A stretch of 64,000 bases of DNA. Source: a virus. The notes under the pieces were generated by a model that did not search any database, had not been told where the DNA came from, and saw nothing but the letters and a program-made list of their open reading frames with translations. This document shows positions 37,001-44,892 of this stretch, in pieces. A program made the translations under genes and the position numbers. How positions within the stretch are numbered: the first letter of the stretch is position 1; each line of letters starts with the position of its first letter. The stretch lies in the IMG/VR virus record IMGVR_UViG_3300032268_000832, positions 62,001 through 126,000 of that record, one strand, 5' to 3'.

Positions 37001-37839
37001 GTAAACCTTTTAGACCAGTCGACCAAGATTCATATGAGGATTTAATGGTTATGGAAGATAAAGAGATTAAGTTCTGGGAACGCGTTAATAAAGTCCCAAA
37101 TAATATGGAACTATCTGAGTGGGAAGAAATCAAAATAGATTACTATGAAAGAATGAGAATAGCTAAAGAAGAGGGTGTCGTAGAAGAAAAAGAAAAATTA
37201 GATGAAATCTTTAAAAGATTAGAAGTTAAGGATTTTTCACTTATAAGAAAAAAAGGTGAATTACCTATCGATATTTTTATATTATGTGATATTGGTGAGA
37301 ACGGAACTTTGATTTCTAGAAAGTGGGGAGAAACTTTGTGTCATATTAGAGAAATCTTTAAATATGAAAAAGAATCTAGAGAAAGAGATAATTTTTACAA
37401 ACTTAAAAAATATTCAGATGGAGATAATCGTTATGATTTATGGCTTGATTATTTAGAAGAATGTAGAATCATGAGTGGTGAAACAATTAATATTAACACA
37501 GAAGAAGTTGAAATTGATGATTTGACTTTATTGGGTAAATTAAAAGAAAAAGCTGATAGTATTGTAATTGAAAAACCAGTCATTGAAAAGAAAAAGAGAA
37601 CTTACTCTGAAAATGAGGATGATGAAGAAGAATTAGAAGAAGATGAAGAAGGAAACCTTATCAGAAGTGATGAAGAATTATTGTTAGATGATGAATTTGA
37701 TGATACATTCAGTGAAGTACCTGAAGGTTACGTTGTGGATGAAACAGCAATTGTAAATGTTATGGATAAAGAAGCTGAACTTCATGAAACTCCTGAAGTT
37801 GTAGTTAAAGAAGAATCAGAAGAAGATTGGGGTTTTTAA
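34078..37839 (+). CDS. family B DNA polymerase
   Basis: The 1253-residue protein replicates phage DNA. It has exonuclease motif I FDLETEG (D176-E178), exonuclease II in NSENFDWPF, polymerase motif A DFAALYP (D475), motif B KILANSWFGSYG, and motif C LDTDG (D622-T-D624). This is the T4 gp43-type order. It is about 350 residues longer than T4 gp43: part of the excess is an N-terminal segment with a helix-turn-helix-like piece (residues about 78-110) and part is a C-terminal region ending in a strongly acidic tail (about 1190-1253). I see no intein splice motifs. A host-type promoter precedes it and a terminator follows at 37847. Confidence 0.95.
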   Translation: MSHTEQKVSNERIESFLQGSDPQKYIVAVESYYDKPYVSLVVNDVEEGNKRIEEHNFQPFLWFKEDVTQYLYQGKRMKVIEASKHFGVKITKLRTWSEDGFIPDRMENGYIYMAKCKKNSNDLINFFKNGGVDIFSKEHQKSFIMFSPTEQFLIQSGKRLFKGFEDYDDLHRLQFDLETEGLFATRDAIFQIGVKDNKGNEAVIETIGDSPKDKRESERQNIIKFFKIIEFLKPDIIAGYNSENFDWPFIFERAERLGLPVTEVAITLSRASKIKRKPATLKLGGETEAYNQTHMFGYNILDISHAVRRAMAINSEIKSWGLKYITQYSEIAKPNRVYVPGDKINATWADKENKYAFNDTNGDWYKITETNQIQDGYVVKTGAFIVQRYLIDDLWETEQIDNIFNQASFLIAKILPTTFQRSSTMGTAGQWKLIMAAWSYENGLAIPETQPKRDFTGGLSRLLEVGFARNVYKLDFAALYPKTQLTWDIFPELDITGVMKGTLTYVVDTRDKYKFLNGKEKGVFKSLEKKLKEESANMSQAEIDKLKKEIQEHKALANLYDKKQLPLKILANSWFGSYGAPYIFNWGDTDSAEETTCRGRQYLRLMVRHFTEKYGFRALVLDTDGCNFAAPDNLNDFSYVANGTHWKTEGEGGKTLYGIDAVLAEFNETFMIGRMGLDLDDVCTSTINFARKNYANDIGGKIKLVGNSIKSKKMPVYIEEFLNKGIRMLLDGDGYSFINHYYEYVDKIYNYKIPLIKMASKSKVKLSITDYKKKAKMKNKAGNPMPKQAHMELAMLNNLDTSLGDVLYYINTGTSKSQGDLQTIWENKMTKKQLEKWYINNGQDSTPPEAKSTLKINCKLIMPDTVERDFEAIKELEMLKKAVEKVGEEGGDVNQFDARIKELESTLFTDEYNVARYLEAFNKKVKPLLVCFSPEIRDQIQLSIIKIKDKETKKTFEVLKDRIIFTKSQCSLISGKPFRPVDQDSYEDLMVMEDKEIKFWERVNKVPNNMELSEWEEIKIDYYERMRIAKEEGVVEEKEKLDEIFKRLEVKDFSLIRKKGELPIDIFILCDIGENGTLISRKWGETLCHIREIFKYEKESRERDNFYKLKKYSDGDNRYDLWLDYLEECRIMSGETININTEEVEIDDLTLLGKLKEKADSIVIEKPVIEKKKRTYSENEDDEEELEEDEEGNLIRSDEELLLDDEFDDTFSEVPEGYVVDETAIVNVMDKEAELHETPEVVVKEESEEDWGF

Positions 37840-37846
37840 AAATAAT

Positions 37847-37868
37847 AAAGGGGCTTTCGCCCCTTTTA
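37847..37868. terminator. bidirectional terminator between convergent genes
   Basis: An 8-bp stem AAAGGGGC / GCCCCTTT with a TTTC loop is followed by T-rich sequence in both directions. It lies between the end of the polymerase gene (plus) and of the gp13-like gene (minus). Confidence 0.8.
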
Positions 37869-37871
37869 TTT

Positions 37872-39011
37872 TTAATATACCCAGAACCCTAATGGTCTGT
37901 ATTTCATAGCTTTATTAAGACTCTCAGCTTCTGTCGCACCTCTTTCTAATTGTTTTGTACTAGAAAGTCTTTCAAGTCGCGCGTCTAGTCTTTCCAGAAC
38001 TGCTTTTTTCTCTTCGTTACCCTCAGATATCAATGTTTCATAATCCATAGTTCTTTCAGCCTCAGGCGGTCCTACAATACCACCAAATTTACCTCTAGTT
38101 CTACCCAACGCTCTTTTAGCTTCAGCAATAAATAATTGACGGATAAGAGTTTTTGTTGGTTCGTTAAAATCAGCAAAATCCAGTTTTGCCAACGGAACTT
38201 GGTTAGGCATTTTTATAATATCTGGGTTGTCTTGTCTACATTGGTCAATATTTTCTGGTGTAGTATCATAATAGTGGTACCATACTTGACATCCTGTCAT
38301 GTTAATAGAACTACCAACACCACCAATACCTTGACCGAAAGAAAGTTTAGAACCTGGGGTGCTCATTAAATGTAATAATTTAGTACCTTCAGGTCCAGCG
38401 GTTATTTTATAAACCAACTCACTTCTAATGATTCTGTTTTTTAAATTCATATCAGCAGCGGTAAGTAAAATATCAAATGCTGGTGCAACATAATACCCCA
38501 TTCTTCCGTTAGGACCACCAGTACCAACACCACCACCAACTTGTGAAAAACCACCACCAAAACCATAATCGATACCACCATAATTAGCTAACAATGCTTG
38601 ACTAGTCGCTGGAGGTGTTATCCAAAGAACTTCGTTTATTTCACGGCCAGCTGGTATTTGATATACTTGACGACCAGATTCTAATTCAACATAGTCTTTT
38701 TTAAGTTCCCATGGTCCTCTAGTTTGTAAACCAACTTGTTTTGAATACGCATAAGTATATTGTGTCATAAAATCAAAATTTCTAACACTTAAAGCAAATG
38801 CCATATCAATAGTATCCATGTTTTGACCTATAATTGATTGCCATTGATGTTCTATAAGCCATTCTTGCACATATTGTGCGTAGTCTTCTATTGAAATCTC
38901 CAATAGAGTACATAGTTGTTCATCTGTCAATTCTATTTGACGGATTGGAGCACCTACTGAATGTCTAAATTGTCTAAAAAGTTTATCTTTTTCTTCTAAA
39001 CTAACGCCCAT
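37872..39011 (-). CDS. gp13: gp13-like neck protein
   Basis: With ATG 39011-39009 the protein has 379 residues. It opens with SVGAPIRQIELTDEQLCTLLE, then a helix (EDYAQYVQEWLIEHQ), closely following the start of T4 gp13 (LGAPIINVELTPDQ plus a helix), and ends with an Arg/Glu-rich helix and a PLGFWVY tail, like the PFGILVG end of gp13. The middle has a Gly-rich insert (YGFGGGFSQVGGGVGTGG). gp13 and gp14 close the head after DNA packaging and bind the tail. It is behind its own late-type promoter, convergent with the polymerase. It was probably separated from gp14/gp15 by an insertion. Confidence 0.65.
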   Translation of the reverse strand: MGVSLEEKDKLFRQFRHSVGAPIRQIELTDEQLCTLLEISIEDYAQYVQEWLIEHQWQSIIGQNMDTIDMAFALSVRNFDFMTQYTYAYSKQVGLQTRGPWELKKDYVELESGRQVYQIPAGREINEVLWITPPATSQALLANYGGIDYGFGGGFSQVGGGVGTGGPNGRMGYYVAPAFDILLTAADMNLKNRIIRSELVYKITAGPEGTKLLHLMSTPGSKLSFGQGIGGVGSSINMTGCQVWYHYYDTTPENIDQCRQDNPDIIKMPNQVPLAKLDFADFNEPTKTLIRQLFIAEAKRALGRTRGKFGGIVGPPEAERTMDYETLISEGNEEKKAVLERLDARLERLSSTKQLERGATEAESLNKAMKYRPLGFWVY

Positions 39012-39019
39012 ATTTTTTC

Positions 39020-39037
39020 TTTTCTTATAAATATAAG
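39020..39037 (-). promoter_or_regulatory. late-type promoter before gp13-like gene
   Basis: The minus strand reads CTTATATTTATAAGAAAA, a nearly palindromic variant of the common box, 8 bases before the ATG at 39011. This placement supports the shorter start rather than one at 39047. Confidence 0.55.
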
Positions 39038-39048
39038 AAAAAATCAAA

Positions 39049-39309
39049 TTAAACTAAAAACTTCTTAGTTAATTCGACGGCTTCGGTAATGGTTTTAAAC
39101 GAAACGTTTGGTACAAATAGTTGTTTTTCAATTCTAACAATCGGCACTTCTTCGGCGTTAGATACTTCTAATATTTGTTGAAATTCTTCTTGATTTTCTG
39201 GTAAATCTATATCAACATTTCTATATTCAATATTTTCTTGTTCTAACAAGTTTTTTAATTCCGTACAATAAGGACATTCACTCATTGTGTAAATAGTTAC
39301 TTTATTCAT
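39049..39309 (-). CDS. glutaredoxin
   Basis: The 86-residue protein has the dithiol active site CPYC (C12-C15) after a beta strand, VPIVRIEKQLFV with the cis-Pro (VP), and the usual four-strand/three-helix size. In T4-like phages the glutaredoxin passes electrons to ribonucleotide reductase; no reductase gene is in this window. It overlaps the helicase gene by 8 bases and is downstream in the same operon. Confidence 0.9.
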   Translation of the reverse strand: MNKVTIYTMSECPYCTELKNLLEQENIEYRNVDIDLPENQEEFQQILEVSNAEEVPIVRIEKQLFVPNVSFKTITEAVELTKKFLV

Positions 39310-41128
39310 ATAATTTTTCTATTAATTTTTCTGTTATTTCTTCTTCGGTAAATTCTTTTTCACCCATTATAATTGATATTACATCTTTTTTAGTGTTAAG
39401 CATATCCCACATTCTAGTTGATATGGTATCATCGAATAATTGATAGTAAACATTAACATCGTTTTTTTGACCTATACGGAATGCTCTATCTTCGGCTTGC
39501 TCGTTATTCCCTGGCACCCAATCAAATGAGTTAAAAATAACAACCGTACCCTCAGTAAGTGTAATCCCAACACCAGCTGATTTAATATTACCAACAAAAA
39601 CTTTAACCTTATCATTGTTTTGAAAAGCGTCAACAGATTTTTGTTTCATAGAATTAGACATAGGTCCGTTATGTTTAACAGCCGCTTTACCAAAATGGTC
39701 AGCAATTGTATTTAATTCATCTGTGAAACTTGTAAATACAATAACCTTACGACCCATTTCGATTGCATTTTCAACCATTTCAATTGTGTAGGGTATTGCT
39801 TGTTGTGCAATAAATTGTCTAAGAAGAATTAATTCTACTAAATCCTTCTGTTCTTCTCTCACTTTTTTACCAGCAGCTTTTTTAGCCAATATGTATTCTT
39901 CCCATAAATATTCATATTGTTTTTTTTGCTTACTATCCAACAAATGATACATTGGAGAAACAACTTTATCTGGCATATCCAAAACTTCTGTTTTAAGTCT
40001 TCTAAGAATAATATTTTTAGTCTTAGATGCCAATTCTTCTAAATTACTAGCACCATCAGTAAGCCATATTTGTTTTTTTTGACCATTTTTAAGCGTTCTA
40101 AAGAACTTTCTACCTTCACAGTATCTAGTTGCATAGTGTTGCCAATTATTAGCTATAGGAGACTTTATAATCTTTAATAAATTAAAGAAATCCATAGGTC
40201 TGTTAGCAACTGGTGTACCAGTTAATAACCAAACTTTTTCTATATTATGTTTAGTTGATAGTTCGACCATAATTTTACCTCTAATACTATCATTATTTTT
40301 AAGATAGTGAGCTTCATCTATTATACATAAATCATAACCAGCTTCAGCTAATTGTCTATGTATTGTAGGGTGTTCGTTTTCTTTACCTTTTTTTACTAGT
40401 GTGTGAAAATTTTTAAGGATATCAAAGTTTATTATCGTGAATTTAGAATCTGAAAATTTCTTTCCATCAATAATTGTTGTTTCATTAGAAAAAACGTTTA
40501 TTTCTCGTTCCCAGTTAATCTTTGTTGATGATGGGCATACGATAAGTATTTTTTTTGCACCACTTTCTATTGCAGCGATAATTGATTGGATAGATTTACC
40601 TAGACCCATATCATCAGCAAGTATACACCCGTTTCTAGATAATAAAAATTTTATACCTTCTTCTTGGTGTTGATATAATTTTTTACCTAATTTACTTAAC
40701 ACATCATTGTATTTAGTAAAATCAACATTGACATTTATGGATTCAAAATATGGGTCATCTGTTACTTGTGTTTTTGGTAACCAAAGCAATTTAGATTCAC
40801 TTTTTTTAGTTAGTTTCCCATAAACGTGGTAAGCTTTTTCTGTTTCAGCTAACATAAATTCGATAAGAATTCTTTTGGGTGTAAAATCTAATTCCATTTT
40901 TGTTTTTAATTCTTCACCTAAATATTCGGTAATATTAACCACACGATTCATGAATTGTGGGTCTCTATCTACATTATCTATAATATATCTTGATTGCGTG
41001 TCAGTTAACAGCAATTTTTTTGTCTTTAAATATTCAGCCTTAAGTGTTAGTATGTATGGATTATACCCATCATATGTTTCTAACATATCTAATGCTGAAC
41101 GACCTTTTATATCGTCTAATTTAATCAA
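39302..41128 (-). CDS. SNF2-type DNA helicase/translocase
   Basis: The 608-residue protein is a superfamily 2 ATPase of SNF2 kind: motif I DDMGLGKS (K178), motif Ia ILIVCPSST, motif II IIDEAHYLKN, motif III WLLTGTPVANRP, and a C-terminal domain with VIVFTSFTDEL, FVGNIKSAGVGITLTEG and RAFRIGQ. In phages such enzymes remodel replication forks or rewind annealed DNA. The start used is TTG at 41128; ATG at 41086 is the next possible start. A host-type promoter (41162-41193) fits 33 bases upstream of the TTG. Confidence 0.88.
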   Translation of the reverse strand: MIKLDDIKGRSALDMLETYDGYNPYILTLKAEYLKTKKLLLTDTQSRYIIDNVDRDPQFMNRVVNITEYLGEELKTKMELDFTPKRILIEFMLAETEKAYHVYGKLTKKSESKLLWLPKTQVTDDPYFESINVNVDFTKYNDVLSKLGKKLYQHQEEGIKFLLSRNGCILADDMGLGKSIQSIIAAIESGAKKILIVCPSSTKINWEREINVFSNETTIIDGKKFSDSKFTIINFDILKNFHTLVKKGKENEHPTIHRQLAEAGYDLCIIDEAHYLKNNDSIRGKIMVELSTKHNIEKVWLLTGTPVANRPMDFFNLLKIIKSPIANNWQHYATRYCEGRKFFRTLKNGQKKQIWLTDGASNLEELASKTKNIILRRLKTEVLDMPDKVVSPMYHLLDSKQKKQYEYLWEEYILAKKAAGKKVREEQKDLVELILLRQFIAQQAIPYTIEMVENAIEMGRKVIVFTSFTDELNTIADHFGKAAVKHNGPMSNSMKQKSVDAFQNNDKVKVFVGNIKSAGVGITLTEGTVVIFNSFDWVPGNNEQAEDRAFRIGQKNDVNVYYQLFDDTISTRMWDMLNTKKDVISIIMGEKEFTEEEITEKLIEKLYE

Positions 41129-41161
41129 TCTACATATTCTTTTTTTTTACGTTATAACATT

Positions 41162-41193
41162 TAAATATAATAAAAAAATAAATAAAAATCAAG
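41162..41193 (-). promoter_or_regulatory. host-type promoter, variant
   Basis: The minus strand has CTTG at 41193-41190, 20 bases, then TATATTTA at 41169-41162. The final base is A instead of G, so it is a weaker match. Divergent with the late-type box at 41220. Confidence 0.5.
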
Positions 41194-41219
41194 GGTTTTA
41201 AGTTATTATTTAAAATATA

Positions 41220-41236
41220 AATATTTATAATAAAAA
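41220..41236 (+). promoter_or_regulatory. late-type promoter
   Basis: The box reads AATATTTATAATAAAAA and lies 7 bases before the gp14-like gene ATG at 41244. Confidence 0.65.
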
Positions 41237-41243
41237 TACATAT

Positions 41244-41771
41244 ATGAACAATCAAAATAACAATATCACACCCATAACTAGAATCAATAAATTTTTCTCT
41301 GAAGAAGATTTTAATTTAGAGATTTCAATGGGTCGCGAGGCAATTGAAGGTGATGGAAATTTTACAGTTATCCTTTATAGAGTTGACCGCGATATGACAG
41401 AATTCGATAATGTTTATGGTGAAGCATCGGCTGATGGTATAAGATATTTCCCACCAGTTGAGTTAAAGGTAATTCCTATAATGGCTGAAGCTGAAAATAA
41501 AGCGTATAATGGAAACGGTAGCCTTAGATACTTACAAGATGGGCAATTGACTTTTGGAATTTATGATGCTCAACTAACTGATTTAAAAACACAGATAAGT
41601 TATGGTGATTATATTGGATACCCAGTTACTGAAACTGAAATAAGATATTTTAGTGTTGTTAATGATGGTGTGAAAAACTATGACAATAAACATACAATTA
41701 TGGGTTATAAGGGTGCCTTTAGAACTATATTGTGTGCAAGTGTTGAATATAACGAATTTAAAGGAGTTTAA
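41244..41771 (+). CDS. gp14: gp14-like neck protein
   Basis: The 175-residue protein parallels the N-terminal two-thirds of T4 gp14: VILYRVDRDMTEFDNVYGEA corresponds to the 'Y.pR......D..fGE' stretch, followed by strands and a small domain around YGDYIGYPVTETEIRYFSVVN that matches 'GDLIYFP......F.I..V'. gp14 binds gp13 to complete the head neck. A late-type promoter precedes it, and a gp15-like gene follows 5 bases after its stop with GGAG in between. Similarity is by pattern, not search. Confidence 0.6.
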   Translation: MNNQNNNITPITRINKFFSEEDFNLEISMGREAIEGDGNFTVILYRVDRDMTEFDNVYGEASADGIRYFPPVELKVIPIMAEAENKAYNGNGSLRYLQDGQLTFGIYDAQLTDLKTQISYGDYIGYPVTETEIRYFSVVNDGVKNYDNKHTIMGYKGAFRTILCASVEYNEFKGV

Positions 41772-41776
41772 TAATT

Positions 41777-42838
41777 ATGATGCCAAAAGGATACATAACA
41801 AATATAGATATTACCAATGGTAAGATTGGTCCAGAGAGACGTCAAGAAATTCTTGACGGTATTGCTGACCAAGGTACTTTTTTACCTAGGGGTGTAAACG
41901 CTGAAGATATGGATTCTTCAGTTGTTGATTTTTTTAATTCTGAAGATGGTTTATCTATCAGTATTGATGGAGAGAAGGTACCTGTTATATTTTTAACGAT
42001 ACAAAGATGGAATGAATTTACTAAAACATGGAGTTTCACCGATAAGTATAAAAATATAAGCATGCCATTTATAACAATACTTAGAAAACCAGATATACAA
42101 CAAGGTCAAAATCAAGCTGGTTTATGGAACATCCCAGGTCGTCGTACTTACACTTATATGAAAGTACCAACATGGGATGGTGCTAGAAGTGGTGTTGATT
42201 TATACAAAGTACCACAACCAGTCTCAGTTGATTTAACTTATGAGATTAGAATCTTTACAACTAAAATGAAAGACTTAAATTTATTTAATACAGCTATTCA
42301 ATTAGCCTTTCAATCTAGACAATGTTATATAAACGTAAAAGGTCATCCGATGCCATTGCATTTAGAGTCTATAGGTGATGAGAGTAATATTGATGACTTT
42401 GAAAATAAAAGATTTTATGTTCAAACTTTTGAAGTGACTTTATTGGGTTATTTGTTAGATGAATCTCAATATGAGGTAATTCCAACTATAAATAGAACTG
42501 TAATGGCTTTAGAAATTGATGAGAGAAAAATATTTAACGATGTTTTATTTGATGCGTCTAGAAAAGATAATATAGCTAATTATGCTTTTATTTTTAAACC
42601 TAGGTCTAATAATCAATTTAGTTTTACTTTACAATATGATGTAAACTTTACTCAATTAATAGATGTTAAGAATATATCTAGAATAACAATTATATCTAAT
42701 GGTTCAACGATATTTGATGGTACAATAATGAACACACCTTTAATATTAAGTGCAAATGATATTATAACAATAAAAGTCACTAAAAACTATTTAGCTGTAA
42801 GTGAATTTAAATTAGTAGGAACAACAATTACATCATAA
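41777..42838 (+). CDS. gp15: gp15-like tail terminator / sheath stabiliser
   Basis: The protein has 353 residues, longer than T4 gp15 (272), mainly by a C-terminal extension. The central part follows gp15: RWNEFTKTWSFTDKYKNISM, then VDLTYEIRIFTTKMKDLNLF, and IGDESNIDDFENKRFYVQTF followed by EVTLLGYLL, matching gp15 'YELSIFTR' and 'AIDGDNLSRRRIEWSLTFE'. gp15 caps the tail and joins it to the neck. It lies directly after the gp14-like gene, as in T4. The C-terminal 110 residues form an extra beta domain. Confidence 0.65.
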   Translation: MMPKGYITNIDITNGKIGPERRQEILDGIADQGTFLPRGVNAEDMDSSVVDFFNSEDGLSISIDGEKVPVIFLTIQRWNEFTKTWSFTDKYKNISMPFITILRKPDIQQGQNQAGLWNIPGRRTYTYMKVPTWDGARSGVDLYKVPQPVSVDLTYEIRIFTTKMKDLNLFNTAIQLAFQSRQCYINVKGHPMPLHLESIGDESNIDDFENKRFYVQTFEVTLLGYLLDESQYEVIPTINRTVMALEIDERKIFNDVLFDASRKDNIANYAFIFKPRSNNQFSFTLQYDVNFTQLIDVKNISRITIISNGSTIFDGTIMNTPLILSANDIITIKVTKNYLAVSEFKLVGTTITS

Positions 42839-44886
42839 TGAATAATGGAACAAAATCTTTAAGTATAAACGAAACGTTTATTATAGAACCAGTAGACGGT
42901 GTTGAAGTGTATAGTGCATGTACAGCATTTTATACTAACAACCTTATATCATGTAGTGGAAACACTGAAATAATTATGGGTATTGGTGGAGTGAGCACTA
43001 ATTTAGCTTTTAGTGCTGTTACTTTTTATGGTGATGGTTCAAATTTAACTGGTATTTCAACTCAAGATACGTATATTACTGGTGGTACATATTCTGCTGG
43101 TACTACTAGATTATTTGATAGTAGTGGAAACACAATTACAATTGGTGGGTATTTTACACCGTCAGATGACATATATGTTAGTGGTTTAACGTTTAATACG
43201 TCTAATTATGATTTAACAGTAAAAAGAAATGATGGTGTTAATTTTACGCAAAGCCTTTCTATTCTTGCAAGTGACCTTACTATAACTGGTGGTACTTATA
43301 ACCCATCGACAGGTACCGCTACTTTTACTAATAATACTGGTGGAACCTTTAATGTTACTGGTTTTTTAACTGGTTTTACAGATATTTTTGTTACTGGTGC
43401 AACATTTAATAATGATAATTTAAGGTTAACTAGAAACGATAACAACAATATTAATGTAGCCATAAATAAATTTGATTCATTAACTGCTAACACAATATCA
43501 GCTACAACATATGAAAATTTACCAATAAAATACTATGCTGAATTTTCTGGTTCACCAAGCATTAGACCTATAGTGTATTCGGCTAATAGTATTGCAATAG
43601 GTGATGGCGCTGAAGCCTTAAATGAAAATATGTTTGTTGTTGGACAATATGCTGGTAGTGGTACAACTGCTAATAATTCTAACTTTATAGGTTATGAAGC
43701 TGGTTTTGATTCAACCGAAGCGGAAAGTTCTAACTTTTTTGGTTATCAAGCTGGATATAATGCAACTACTGTAAGTGATTCTAACTTTTTTGGTTATGTT
43801 GCTGGTAACAGTGCAACCAATGCGTCTAATTCAAACTTTTTTGGCAATGGTGCTGGTCGTGAAGCAACCGATGCAAGTAATTGTAATTTTTTAGGTAATA
43901 GCGCTGGTTTTTCTGCAACTACTGTAAGTGGTTCTAACTTTATTGGTAATAGTGCTGGTTATCAAACAATAGAAGCAAATTATTCTAACTTTTTTGGTTA
44001 TGCTGGTGCTCTAGCAACCGATGTTAATAATTCTAACTTTTTTGGTAATCAAGCTGGTGTTTATGCAACCGATGCAAGTAATTCAAACTTTATTGGTGAA
44101 AATGCTGGTTTTTATGCAACCAATGCTAATGATTCAAACTTTTTAGGTCAAGAAACTGGTCGTGAGGCAACTAATGCTACTTTTTCTAACTTTTTTGGGT
44201 ATAGAGCTGGTTATAAAACTATAAATTCAAGTAGTTCTAACTTTATTGGTTATCTAGCTGGTTCTCAAGTAACAGGTGCCAGTTATTCAACACTTATTGG
44301 TTTTAATGTTGGGAGTGCTACTGGTGCTAGTTTATCAATAGGTTCAAATAATATAATTATAGGGACTAATATTAGTTTACCAACTGGTACACAAGATAGT
44401 ATCAATATAGGTGGTGTGTTGTTTGGTTCTAACACATATTTTAACAGTAATGGTAGTACCAATCCATTTACTGGTGCTTTATCCACTGGTAGAATTGGTA
44501 TTAATGTGGTGCAACCAACACATTCATTACATGTATCTGGTGATACAAGGATACAAGGTGGTCTTACTGCGACAACATATAACGGATATAACCCTTTACC
44601 GACACAAGCGGCAATTAGTAGTGGTGTTACATTATCTTTTATTACAGATACTGTATATGGAACACTTTTAACACCAGAAACTAGCAGCGCTATTACAGCA
44701 AATGTTACTGGTGCTCTTTTGGGTGTTACAAACATTTTAATACATAGTGGTAGCACTACACCTACATTTGAGAGTCAATATAAAAAATTAAGTGGTAGTG
44801 GTAATTATTCTGCTGGTACGATAAATTATATTTTTTGTACATATATAGCACCAACAGAAATTATTTATTCTATAAATCAAAGGTAA
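42838..44886 (+). CDS. tail fibre with NFFGYQAGY repeats
   Basis: The 682-residue protein has Gly/Thr-rich strands (1-230), then about 13 tandem 16-residue repeats SNFFGYQAGYxATxAx (about residues 275-485), then a NIIIGTNISLP segment and a GINVVQPTHSLHV tip-type end. It is a paralogue of the fibre at 32153-33535 with more repeats. It overlaps the gp15-like gene by one base, so the fibre genes are transcribed with the neck genes. It probably forms a side or long tail fibre; receptor unknown. Confidence 0.75.
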   Translation: MNNGTKSLSINETFIIEPVDGVEVYSACTAFYTNNLISCSGNTEIIMGIGGVSTNLAFSAVTFYGDGSNLTGISTQDTYITGGTYSAGTTRLFDSSGNTITIGGYFTPSDDIYVSGLTFNTSNYDLTVKRNDGVNFTQSLSILASDLTITGGTYNPSTGTATFTNNTGGTFNVTGFLTGFTDIFVTGATFNNDNLRLTRNDNNNINVAINKFDSLTANTISATTYENLPIKYYAEFSGSPSIRPIVYSANSIAIGDGAEALNENMFVVGQYAGSGTTANNSNFIGYEAGFDSTEAESSNFFGYQAGYNATTVSDSNFFGYVAGNSATNASNSNFFGNGAGREATDASNCNFLGNSAGFSATTVSGSNFIGNSAGYQTIEANYSNFFGYAGALATDVNNSNFFGNQAGVYATDASNSNFIGENAGFYATNANDSNFLGQETGREATNATFSNFFGYRAGYKTINSSSSNFIGYLAGSQVTGASYSTLIGFNVGSATGASLSIGSNNIIIGTNISLPTGTQDSINIGGVLFGSNTYFNSNGSTNPFTGALSTGRIGINVVQPTHSLHVSGDTRIQGGLTATTYNGYNPLPTQAAISSGVTLSFITDTVYGTLLTPETSSAITANVTGALLGVTNILIHSGSTTPTFESQYKKLSGSGNYSAGTINYIFCTYIAPTEIIYSINQR

Positions 44887-44892
44887 TAAGTT

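Noticed and set aside
34078-37839. Intein in the long DNA polymerase
   Set aside because: Motifs A, B and C are contiguous with normal spacing and no Cys/Ser...His-Asn splice-type ends were seen; the extra length lies in extensions.
37847-39047. Longer start for the gp13-like gene at 39047
   Set aside because: The 12 extra residues would include the late-type promoter box, and the ATG at 39011 starts the conserved part.
43296-44756. Minus-strand ORFs within the fibre gene
   Set aside because: They arise because the repetitive Gly/Thr/Ala codons of the fibre also avoid stops on the reverse strand; the composition (Val/Pro-rich) is artefactual.
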